From Syngnathus acus (lineage: Eukaryota > Chordata > Actinopteri > Syngnathiformes > Syngnathidae), in NCBI RefSeq assembly GCF_901709675.1, contig NC_051106.1:6770001-6834000 (forward strand): a DNA stretch of 64,000 nt. Direction: 5' to 3'. The translations under genes and the position numbers were made by a program. Below, piece after piece: positions 12,803-23,300 of the stretch. Below the pieces are notes generated by a model, which was not told where the DNA came from, did no database searches, and was given only the letters and a program-made list of their open reading frames with translations. Every line of letters starts with the position of its first letter. Positions within the stretch are counted from its first letter, which is position 1.

Positions 12803-13811
12803 GTAAGGGCTACTGAAAAAAGGAAATTGCCTTAGTGTAGTAAATATCATTTCTTCATGACTGACTGACAGCTGATCTGCTTAAAAATTGACTGCATCTT
12901 TAATGCGGCGTTTCATGAATCAATTATTCACCGTTTTGATATGTTGCATTACCCTTTAATCATCTTGCTCTGGTCTGAAGCCGATCCCAATTTCATATTA
13001 TAATCTTAGCGCTACTGTCGACCATGTGAGGTCGCACGTTTTTCTATTCTTACGTGAACTGTGAGGGTCACCCGGAACAAGCTGTTTCTAAAAGCATACT
13101 TGATAATCTGCTGCCAATTGCGCCACCTACTACTTTTAGCTCCGTTGTTGCCGCCCTCACGTGTTTTCCATTTCCACACGTACACGCTCGAGTTGTCCGA
13201 TAGAGGGAAAGGTCACCTCCAAAATAGACAATATAACTTTGTGGGCAGGGTAGTTCAGAGTGTGTGGACAAAACGGTTGTAAGGATCCAGGTTTCTATTT
13301 TATAGGGCAACACTGTGTCACTTTCAAAATGGCCGCCTGTGAAGCACGGGTTCATGTTGCGCCTAGTTTGTGTTGATTTTCCAATAAATGTTGCTTATTT
13401 GTATTATCTCTAGACAATCAGGCATAAAAATCAGCACTGCCATTTTGAAACACTGAATTGTGACAGTCAGCGTGATGCCGCCATTTTCTAATGTGGCATC
13501 AAGTAGTTAATGTTCCGTCTTTTCACACACGTTGGGCTTTCTGGATGCGCCCACTTTGCACACACATTAGTCTATGGATTGAAAACCTTCAGCAGATTTG
13601 CTCGTTTACATTTGGTGGAGCCCGAGCAAAGGTGACTGCCGCTGCCTATACTTTGCGTTGATAATGGAATTTTAAATGACCCACTCCTTATTAACTTTCC
13701 TGGTTATTAAAGAACGGGAAAAAAAAAACACGCCTTGTTTCGGCATCCGCGAGGCAGCAGTCTGTGTCCCTGTTTCAGATTAATTACAAGGGAGGAAAAG
13801 GAGGATAGCCC

Positions 13812-13830
13812 AAAAAAAAAAAAAAAAAAA
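13812..13830. repeat. poly-A tract
   Basis: Nineteen A residues, simple sequence inside the intron. No SINE or LINE body was recognised upstream of it. Confidence 0.85.
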
Positions 13831-15128
13831 GAAGCTGTCTCCAGTCCAAGAAGGCAACATATATATTTTTCCCCTCGCTGACGTTAATACACCTTCAATG
13901 TGGCTGCCAGCCTCTTATCTGCACAGCCACGAGTCGCGTCAGGCTCTGGTGAATTTTGATGATGAATGCAGGTCATCCGGTGAGAATACACAATGAAGCA
14001 GTCTCCGGCTGACGTTACAATATCATGATTTCTCCAAGACTCCACTTTCCCACCGCCGTATGCTTTTCTTTTGCCTTAAAGCTGCGATTATGTGATCATT
14101 TCCTGTTAAATCTTCAAACGCGTGATTGTAGACGACCACAACCAGTCGTATTCTTGTTCTTAACAGATCACGGAAGGAAAATAAACACCTCCCTCAAACG
14201 ATAATATTCTCTAATAATTTATGAATAATTTGTTTAATTATTTCGTTTAATATTTTTTTTTTATAAATAAATACATCAGGTAGATTTGTTGCTAACCAAA
14301 ACATGTTTGTGTACTTTTAATAACTCGTTGAAAACAACTTACGTTTTTTCCATGTTAGCTTGCAAGATTACAAACAAGTTACATGAAGAAGCTTTTTTGA
14401 AGGTAAAAAATGGGAAGAAAAGATTTTGTTTTGGTATGCATCCAAAATGTATTTGAAATCTTATAAAAAAAGTTATATGTGGATAATGCATGAATCTTAA
14501 AACATATGAATAGTAGGAGGTGGGGCTACAAAGTTGTAATTAGGCGCTGATCCAAATTAGGAGTGTCGCTCTGGTTGGGGATTTATTCACGCAGGATGAC
14601 ACTGGATTTGTTTTTTCACAGTAACTAGTGAATGCTTTTTTATTTTCACTCTAAATATGAAACAAGGCCTGACGCGAATGCTCGATTATGCGATTCAGAT
14701 GTGTCCACACGCAGGTTTTATAGCCGCAATAAGACATCAGTACCCTCCTACACCTCCTGCTTTCTACGTTTTTTTTATTTTACCTCTCTTCTAGCAAGGC
14801 GAGAATGCTGATGAATAATTGAACGGTTCTGCGGTCCAAATGTCACAGCAGGGAAAATTGTTTGCGCTGGCTGGTAATTAGAATTTTATTGTTTGTTATG
14901 TAGGTTTCAAACTCCTGTCATCGCACATTCCACCTTATCACGGCGATGGCGGATATCTGCACGCGTGTTTGTCCGGTAAGGGAGGGGGCAAGGGTGAATG
15001 CCAAGGATGAGGTGATGGAATCAGTCACTCTGCATTGTCTACTTCTCGTTTCATGAGCAAATACTGGATTGAAAATAAAAGCCTCCCTCAAATAGACCAC
15101 CATTGACGAGTCAGCCCATTCGATTTCC

Positions 15129-15380
15129 ATTGCTAACCAAAACAGCAGCGCCTATCGTGCATAGAGGAGTCAATATAAATTTCCCATCCGTTGTTAAAGA
15201 TCATATGTTATATGAAGATGGTGTTTTTAACCGCAGCTAGCATTCCGGTCAACTATTTGCTATCTTATACCATATTTCTCCATCAATTCAATTGCTAACC
15301 AAAACAGCAGCACCTACCTTGTTGCGTACATAGTCTGTAAACAACTTCCCTGTACAGTATTAAATCTGATCTTATGTTAT
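15129..15380 (+). repeat. diverged direct duplication, two copies 162 bp apart
   Basis: Copy 1 starts at 15129 and copy 2 at 15291. Both begin ATTGCTAACCAAAACAGCAG followed by C(G/A)CCTA. Similarity can be followed less well through GATC..TATGTTAT near 15201-15212 and 15369-15380. The same GCTAACCAAAACA string also occurs alone at about 14291. This looks like an old tandem duplication of about 160 bp that has diverged, or two neighbouring copies of an unrecognised repeat. Confidence 0.55.
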
Positions 15381-16682
15381 CAAGAGAGAGTTGAAGACTC
15401 TTTTAGGTTTGGTATTTTCTGGACCCCACTCACCTTGACCCATTTGACCTCTGGCACATTCATGCGCTGCCTCACATCAACCGGCTTTGACTCAGCATGT
15501 CGGAGATTTGCAACTCTATTACAACCACGCTTCCCCGCCCGCAAGTCTTAATTAATGACGTGCTCATCTTCCGTCGTTGAGGATTAGAGTCGGCATGCGG
15601 AGCCACGGCTGCAAAGAGTAGGCAAACAGCGCCTGTAAACGAGACAAACACATCTATCAAGCTTTCCGTCCATTCTCTGTCCAGCTTAGCCTCACTCAGG
15701 TCTGAATTGACAATAACAAGAAGTCAACCGGTATCATGAACCAAATTGCCTCTTAAATACTCTTATTCATCGAGTAATAGCATTTCGCTGATATTGCTTT
15801 TACGCTTTTGTGTGTTGGCGGCCATTTTGTCTGAGGTAGAACATGTGACTACATACTTAGACCAATATCTCACGCTACGTCTTCGAGCAACTACCATGTC
15901 CACATACATATAAAGCTAATAAAGCTTTAGTCCATAAATTATTTATGATTTTGACCTGACTGTTTATTTTGTCTCCTTTTTTATTTTTTATTTTGCTGTT
16001 GTAGCTGTAATGCATTTGCAGCAAGTTCTCATTACGTATGCATAAGCAGTCTCTTCACAGAGGTGTGCTCGAAATGACAATGCAATGTTTCCCCAACGAG
16101 AAATAATTTGGTTGGCTAACGTATGTCGTCCTAGAGGGCAGAATTATAATTTTAGTTTTTTATAATACCAGGTTGGACAAAATCGCTTCAAACCGTAATG
16201 GCAAATATCTTCCTAGCAAAATTTGTATTGCAAAATCACTCCGGGGGCTCAAACTTTGCCGCTTGTGCCGGACCCCTTCGAGTTTTAATATCATAACACT
16301 CTCGCGCATATTTAGCAGCAAAGCCATGAAAGTGTTGGTTCGATATGCCTCCCCGCCTTGACATTTTGTTGTTTCGTTCTCGCATTGAGTTTGTCTCCGG
16401 TGATCTCTCCCACCCTTCGACTCTCCCACCGCCTTTTGTTCTTCTGGGTCGGTGGAGATGGAGTTAAGTGCTGCTGAAGACCAAATAGCTTTGTGATTGG
16501 CTCTTATTAGCTTTGGCCTCAGTGATTGCAGACAAGCCATTCTTATAAACGGAAAGAAAATAGGAAGGAAAGGATTTTCGGTTGTTTAGCTAGCGAAATT
16601 GAGATCATCCATTGCAGAGAACTGCTCGTATAGCCTGCTAGCACGTTTGGCCACCATAGATGAGGTCATAATAGTTTTGAAG

Positions 16683-17400
16683 TTATCAGAATCAGAATCA
16701 GAATCAGCTTTATTGTCAATTCCTTCATGCTAGGACACACAAAGAAACCGAAATACCGTTCCCCCTATCCCACGGTGACGAGACACAGCACACGATTAAC
16801 ACACAAGTAAAACAACGGGGAGAGAGTTCAGGACCCCAACAGCCCGGAGATCACAAACTTCGCCAGTGGCGAGCAGTGCTGGCATCTCACAACAAAGTCC
16901 CGGCACCATTCTTCACGGATGTAGACGCACAGTCCACCTCCACGCGATGTTCCCCCTCGTACAATGGCCCGGTCCGCCCGATAGCGCGCCATCCGCTCCA
17001 GACGCACAGCAGCTACGCACTGTCCGGTCCGCAGAACTCAGCAGGCATGTTGATGTCCAGCGATCGAACGTCCGCCAGAAGAATGGAAGGCACGGCCGGG
17101 CGAGCTGGGGTGGCCGCCAGCCAGGCCCGGACGCCCAACCGGGGGAAGAATAGCAGGCGAGTCCGGCGACGCTCCAGGACGGCGCAGACCGAGCGCCTTT
17201 AATGTCCCCGCTTCAAAGTTCAGGTCGCCACAAAACTCGCTTTCGCCGATGTCGAGCAGAACCAGCCCGCCGCACTTGAAGCACAACCCGGTACGACGAG
17301 ACGAACACACAAAACTGGCGGACAAACCCACATTAAACGACAAAACAAAACACCGTTCGGGACAGAGAGAGGCCGCAGCGTGTGCACGCGCCGCCATCTT
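16683..17400 (-). mobile_element. internally deleted LINE (non-LTR retrotransposon) copy, minus strand
   Basis: Read on the minus strand, the copy starts with AAGATGGCGG at about 17400, typical of a LINE 5' end. It ends near 16683 with GACAATAAAGCTGATTCTG and an (ATTCTG)n tail typical of fish LINEs. In between, minus-strand translation of about 17034-16828 gives RADRAIVRGGTSRGGGLCVY followed by IREEWCRD and CQHCSPL, then a stop. This matches the characteristic central part of the apurinic-type endonuclease domain of fish LINE ORF2. The sequence then jumps to the 3' end, so the catalytic remainder and the whole reverse transcriptase are missing. The copy is therefore about 0.7 kb against several kb for a full element, and it cannot move by itself. 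No target-site duplication was found. It is GC-rich compared with the flanks. Confidence 0.85.
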
Positions 17401-17443
17401 ACTTCCTTCCTTATATAAGTCGATACTATTTTCTGGCTTCCAG

Positions 17444-17593
17444 ACGCTCTAAACACGAGGAACCGCCAAGTGATATGCACCACCTTGAAAGTTCTGCAGC
17501 ATCTGGTGATGTCCGGCGACACGGTGGGAGAAACTCTGGTGCCTTACTATCGACAAATCCTCCCCATCCTCAACATCTTCAAGAACAAAAACA
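17444..17593 (+). CDS. pacrg: pacrg internal coding exon (ParcG domain, part 2)
   Basis: The first two bases (AC) complete the split codon AAC (Asn) carried over from the 12631-12802 exon. Then come 49 residues from [10 protein letters not shown] through [11 protein letters not shown] and [19 protein letters not shown], plus one base (A) of the next codon. This aligns closely with human PACRG ([25 protein letters not shown]). The acceptor is TTCCAG and the donor GTGAGT at 17594. These are helices of the armadillo-like fold that contacts tubulin and CFAP20 at the inner junction. The donor choice is supported because joining A to the next exon's TC gives Ile before [10 protein letters not shown], where the human residue is Val. 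A LINE copy sits 43 bp upstream of the acceptor. Confidence 0.97.
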
Positions 17594-18543
17594 GTGAGTA
17601 CCGACTCTTCCTTGTTTGTGTGTTTGAATATATTTACGATGTTTTTGAGAATGGTGTTTCAAACGAAAGAAAATATTGTGATAATCTGATATTGCTCAAT
17701 TCCGGTATTTCCTTTTGGTTGACTGAGAGTACGAGGCAGAGAAAACGTTTTTCTTTGTCCTCGGAGATAAGAATCCCAGTTTTGTCCAAGTGTGTGTCGA
17801 GGATTTGTCCTCGGTGAAAGCCTCCACCTGGCTGGCGTGAAGACCCAGCCAGATTATCATCAGATCGGCGGGTCTCTTTTTGTGCCGGCGATGTCAGTAT
17901 TTAGCGGCGTGTAAAGCTCACAGGTAGCGGCGACCCCAAACGTACCTCGACGCACACACGGTCGGATGTAAAAGCGTGACGTTGTCATCAATCATTTAAA
18001 CGCGGGCGTTAACAGGAGAAGACACAAGGCTTTAGTCCCTTAATCGATATCCAATTTAAATCTCTTGTCTTCCTAATTCGCGTACATAATCTGTTACCAT
18101 TTGTTGAAAGGGAAGGAAGGAGCCTTCAAAGATATCTGCGAAAGACAAAAAGGGGGGCGGTGGAGAGAAAAGCCCGCCTTATTAGCACAAGGCCTTATGC
18201 AAATCCTCTCGGTAAATTAGCTGTCAAATCAATCCCCTAAACCATTTTGAAGCACGAGCTGTTCCGCTAGCGCGCAGGCTCAGCGGTCGGCCAAGTGAAG
18301 CCCACCAGGAATAGTTTAGCCCGGCCCCGGTAGTTACAGCGAGCGGCCTCTCCTCTGCTCGTCTGCGCAACAATTAAACCTGAGCCAACCTCTCACCTGG
18401 CAGGCGTCCCTGATATTGACCGCTCTCGGTTTGGCCCGGGGGAGCGGCCCGTGCGGCTGCCAGCGCACAGAACCGAATCTGCTCAACAAGGTCAGAGTGT
18501 TTGGTGGAGTGTACAGTGTAGAAAAGTTAGCTCAGGAACAATA

Positions 18544-18576
18544 GATGGACGGACGGACGGACGGATGGATGGATGG
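18544..18576. repeat. (GGAC)n(GGAT)n compound microsatellite
   Basis: Four GGAC units followed by three GGAT units. It lies about 25 bp left of the MITE at 18600. Confidence 0.85.
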
Positions 18577-18599
18577 TCAGTTCGATGCCTCATCATCGT

Positions 18600-18811
18600 C
18601 AGGGGTGTCAAATTCAGAGACTAGTATAAACTTTAAATATTTTAAAAGGATGAATGCTACTAAAACAAGCTAGCAATTTTTTCACAAGTGAAGACAATTT
18701 GTAATTTTAGTATTGACACTTAAAGTCGATGCACGATTTGTCTTTGCGGGCCACATAAAATGATTTGCCTGGCCGTATCTCGCCCCCGGGCCTTGAGTTT
18801 GATACCTATGG
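18600..18811 (+). mobile_element. hAT-like non-autonomous DNA transposon (MITE)
   Basis: The left end is CAGGGGTGTCAAATTCA and the right end is CTTGAGTTTGATACCTATGG, which read in reverse complement as diverged terminal inverted repeats (CAGGGGTGTCAAA against CCATAGGTATCAAA). The right half contains GCGGGCCACATAAAATGA and GCCCCCGGGCCTTGAGTTTG, hallmarks of a widespread vertebrate hAT-type MITE whose ends read CAGGGGTGTCAAACTC. The copy is about 210 bp with no coding capacity. An 8-bp target duplication is not evident, so the copy is old. Confidence 0.7.
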
Positions 18812-19210
18812 GTTATATCAACAGGTTTGTTAGAAGTTTTTTTTTTAAAATACGACTCTCTCCTACTGTGCGTATTTTATTGACATGAAATCAAAGCTTC
18901 CTTTGAGGCCCAACGTCATTCATACCGTCGGCGGCTGTCGCGGAACGAGCGAGCGTGTCGCCTCTCGCCAACACAGGCCCAGCCATTGTTAGCGCTGAAG
19001 GACTAACTAATCCCTTTGCTTCTCCCACACTTTGACTCCGAGAACTTGCATGGCATCCCTCTAATCTCCACAAGAGCTCCACTGTCCACTATGTGTCGAC
19101 GTGTTTGTGCATCTGTCATGAATGCAGCTGTTGTCTTCCCCCACTCATGCAGCTGTTGACTTCACGTACAATGCCCACCATCCACCGACTGGATTCTTTT
19201 CTACACGCAC

Positions 19211-19227
19211 AAAAAAAAAAAAAAAAA
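19211..19227. repeat. poly-A tract
   Basis: Seventeen A residues. Nothing recognisable as a retroposon lies upstream. Confidence 0.8.
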
Positions 19228-20213
19228 GACGTACAATCGCAGTCTGTCCCCATTTACGTCTCCGCGGCCTGACCCTTTCCATTTTCCTCCTCCGTTGTTC
19301 TGGCTATGAATCAATATGCTGACAACCACTGCTGTGGGGGGTCAGGGCTACAGTCAGATATCACCGGCATCCCATCGCGGGACACATCCCCCCAGGCCGC
19401 GTTCACACACTCCGACAGTGTCGTCCCCGCTCGGAGACAAGGTTGCGACCCGTTAAATCGGCCTGTATACGGGGCCTTATCGCTGCTATTTTTCCGCTGT
19501 CAGAGCTGGACCCTAAGCCACTGCCAAAAACAGACTCTCAAGTGTCCTTTCACTCAAGAGAACTGGACCCCCGATAAGAAAACAGGCTCTCGGTTCCGGG
19601 AACAGCTCTATTGTTCTGTGAGGAAGTAAAAAAAAAACCACAAAAAAAACACTCCGGCTGTTTAACTGCAGGCAGCCGACTGACACGCTCATGTATCATT
19701 TTGAAGAGCACAATAATAAGCAATCACATTTCACCCGCATCTTCGATGCAGCCTGTTGTCTCCCGAATCATCTCTCGCTGTCTTTTGTTTACTTTGCGCC
19801 TTTCCGCGCATTAACCGTGAGAACCGCGTGGAGGACGGCGTCGGAATTCCTTTGGTGTGATTTGCACGCTCTTCTTGTTTGCTTGCTGTGATGAATCCCG
19901 GCCCTAATGAAATGCAACAACATTTCCTATGAAGTGGAGGGAGACGTGCTCGCTCATCTGGAAAATTCTTCCTCCGAGCTCAGAGGAGGAAGGTACTCAT
20001 CTGCCGCACGTCAACCTAGGAAGGGAAAAGGGGTAAAGCAGAACTGCACAAAATGTCAGATAAGGTGAAACTCCAAGAACTCCATCATTGTCTTTTGTCC
20101 AAAAAATGTCTCTCGGATCTCTTGAGGGTTAAAAATCTTAGGGAATGTCAACGCAGATGTCCCAATGTTATCATTACCGATTCAAAATGGTGTCGTCACG
20201 GTGTATCCATCAT

Positions 20214-20325
20214 GGGTGTATCCGACCTCACCCCTCAAAGTCATCTGGGATAAATCTCAATCTTCCCACCGAGGCTGAAGAGGACAAGCAGTTGAAAAGC
20301 ATTGAATGGATGGGCGGGTGAATGG
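20214..20325 (+). repeat. diverged fish interspersed repeat, 3' end with GGATGG-type tail
   Basis: The order GGGTGTATCCGACCTCACCC, then AAAGTCATCTGGGATAAATC, then GAGGACAAGCAGTTGAAAAG, then a GAATGGATGGGCGGG tail follows a repeat 3' end that is very common in fish genomes. That end reads roughly GGGTGTACCCCGCCTC, AGTCAGCTGGGATAGG, GGATAAGCGGTA, ATGGATGGATGG. The copy is clearly diverged and its upstream boundary is unclear. Confidence 0.6.
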
Positions 20326-23300
20326 ACACACAAGTGATTCTTCTCACATTCTTATTGCTCTGGTTCATTTTTCGTTACAATTTTATCCCTTTGACATTCG
20401 GGACGATGGATTTGGAGTACACCACTATATTATTGCTGATGTGAGAACGCGGACTGAAATTGATGGTCAGTCTTTATTTAGAGAAGACGGGAAGCCTTTT
20501 TCTTATTAGAGACCATCTGTCATCTGAGAGCCATTTATGAAAAAAATAAATGTAACAGGAATCTTGGTTGGCTCAACAACTTTAGATCAGGCGCCCTCTA
20601 CTTTTTATTGGACGCTTTCAATGCCGTTGGTGCTCCTTGGACGTTTTAGCTGCTACTGTGGCATTCTTGTGTTGTCCCGGTGGCAGTTTTCTCTGCTTAT
20701 CTGGAAGGTGTAGGTCCTTAAACCCCAATTCATCACTGACATAGTCTCGCAGTCGCACACACACGGAGAAACACGGGGTGATCTGTTTCATTTAGCCTCT
20801 TTTATCTTCCTGCTGTAGGAATGTGGCCAGCTATGATAAGGTCTCAAGCACTTGCATTCCGCACGCGCACAGCTTGTGATAGTAGCTCTCTGTGCATGTC
20901 CGACTTGGGAGGTTTTTCCGATGGTGACAGATGCGATGCCAGGGTCAGCCACTCCGTCTTCGCCCATGTCTTTATCTGAGCATCGCACACTCACAGGCCA
21001 TACTTGGATGACTTCATAAAGAAAACGGCGGATTGCCTCGAAACGGCGTCATAAAAAAAAATCTGAATAATTATCTCCGGCTTCCTGAAACCCACAGATT
21101 TCTTGGTTCTTCGAGTTCTAGTTCCCAAGGATTCTCGTTGGCAAACATTTGCTTTATTTAATGACCTTTTCCCGTTGCCGTCGTGAAAAATTAATTCGCT
21201 CGCATGTTCTCTTTTGTTTGCATAGCCGACGCCAGGGAAAGTGAACACACGCGTATATACATCCTTGCAAAACATACACATAAACCCGTGGCCCTCGATG
21301 TAATCCATCATCCTCCACAGACGCGCTGAGCCCCGCTGTCCCTGCGGATGACAAAACACACACCTCATCCTCAACCGCTGTCGCCTCTTCCACCTCGCAC
21401 CCTCTCTAGTCGGAGATATCTATCTATCAGGCAATCACGGACCACCGACATCCCCCCCTTCACCGTTAAAAAAGAAAATACAGCAAGAAGCCCAAAGCCA
21501 AAGGGCGGGGACAGCCAAAGAATCCAGCTAATACATCACTGGTGGCTTCTTAGCTGCCCCCTTGCGTTAGCATGCTTGACGGAACATAATGACTTTCTCC
21601 ACCTCTTCTCAAGCTTTGGAGAATATCAATATCAATTTTTTTTTTTATTAACCTGTTCTGTCTTGCAACGTAGTCATGTCCGGAATAGTCGTCTGTCTAC
21701 TTGTTTTTTATCGCGAATTTATTTTTATTTATTTGGGCTTCGCATGGCGTCAAAGACTGCATGTCAGAACATGTTTGGGGGCACTTGTAGATAAACAAAC
21801 TGAAACGAGAAAGTAAAACCGACGTACTTCAAACAAGCTAAAAAGAAAGCAGAATGAAAACGTTAGCACGCCACGACAGTCGTTTATGCTAGGCTATCTC
21901 ATGTGCTAAGCTTGTAACCAAATTTGCACTGGGCCAAACAACAAATCACAAAATCCAACACCTGCTTGGGGAATCCGAAGATGAAAAATGAGAGCAAAAT
22001 AAAAAAAAATAAAAAAAGACAAATGAAAACAACAGTCACTTCGGAAATTGTGTTGGGGCTTAGCGAAAACAGCGTAAAGTAACAACTCAAGAGAGCACCA
22101 ACACTTGTTTGAGGATAAACAAGAAGAAAATAGTTGAAAAAGCAACAACCAGAGACGGTTGGGGACATGGACGAGAGATTTGGCAGTAACTTTAGTAGTT
22201 CCAAGCCCTGGAGAGACAGAAATAAGTTGTGTGCTCTTATCAACCCTTCCTCAACTATCTCCCTTCATTCCCGCTGCCCTGCGGCTCGGCGCACCTACCG
22301 ACTCTGTTAATTTCCTTGGTCAGCGGGTCCGCCGCGTCCAATCGGGTACGAGCGGCATCCCTCGGGCCTTCGCGGCTTCAATTTAAAGGTCAGACGATAA
22401 GCGGGCAGATTCATGCATAATCTGAGCGCAGACAGTCCGACTCTGTTGACCCTCTTAAACGTTTCACTCCGGGGGCTGACGGAGATGGACGCGTCTCATT
22501 TTGTCAAAGAAAAACAACACCTTTTTGTTTTCTTTGTCAACGTGCAGAATTACTTTAGCCCATTCGTTAGGAGCAGTGTTTTTTTTTTTTCTTTTTTCAA
22601 ATGTCGTTCTCATTAATTTGTATATTCACGCTCGTGGATGGCAACAGAGGAACGAAGCGGAGCCCCGAGGCTGGCAGCGAGCAGACTTGAAATGAAATAG
22701 AATGTGGTGTCTGGGTGCCGGAGCTTTGAAAGCCCGACAAAGCACTACTTTGATTGCTTGCTGCGGCGTGTGGAGGCAGGCCAGCGGCGCAATTAAATCG
22801 CCCCTCACTCAACGGACAAACATCGGGACTGTTGGATTTATACGATTTTTTTCTTCCTGGCAATTCACTTTTGACTTTTTGTGATCTCAGGAAATAAAGT
22901 TGAAAAGTTAGGGAGGGACTGACTCATCACTCAACTTATCCGTATATTTGTTTTGATTTGTGACGGAAAGCATGACAGTAATGTAAAACAATGATTGGCA
23001 CTCATACCCGTTGTGTGATAGCATTAAGCTAACAACAGCGTTAGCTCGCACCACAATGCAAACAAACTAACACAGAAAAATAGCAATATTTTTTGTCTTT
23101 TTTAATAATATAAAAAGAATACAACCGCAATTATTATTTCATTTTTAAAGCCTTAATAGTTGTGACAACTGACATGAACCACTGTAAAAACGACCCCGAA
23201 GTGCCTTTGAAAGTGAGTACGCTTAACGCTCGCTATACTGAAGTCTCTGAATTTCATTTTCCGAAGTATGTCGTTTCCACTTTTGTCTCAGCGGGGCTCC

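Larger units (their letters stand above)
12803..17443 (+). other. pacrg: pacrg intron (4.6 kb)
   Basis: A GTAAGG donor at 12803 and a TTCTGGCTTCCAG acceptor ending at 17443 bound this phase-1 intron. Contents are a 19-nt poly-A, AT-rich stretches around 14200-14280, a diverged duplicated segment (15129-15215 and 15291-15380) and a minus-strand LINE copy (about 16683-17400) that ends 43 bp before the acceptor. No other exon was recognised. Confidence 0.93.

Noticed and set aside
16866-17202. Plus-strand open frames of 95 and 108 codons
   Set aside because: They are antisense shadows of the minus-strand LINE sequence.
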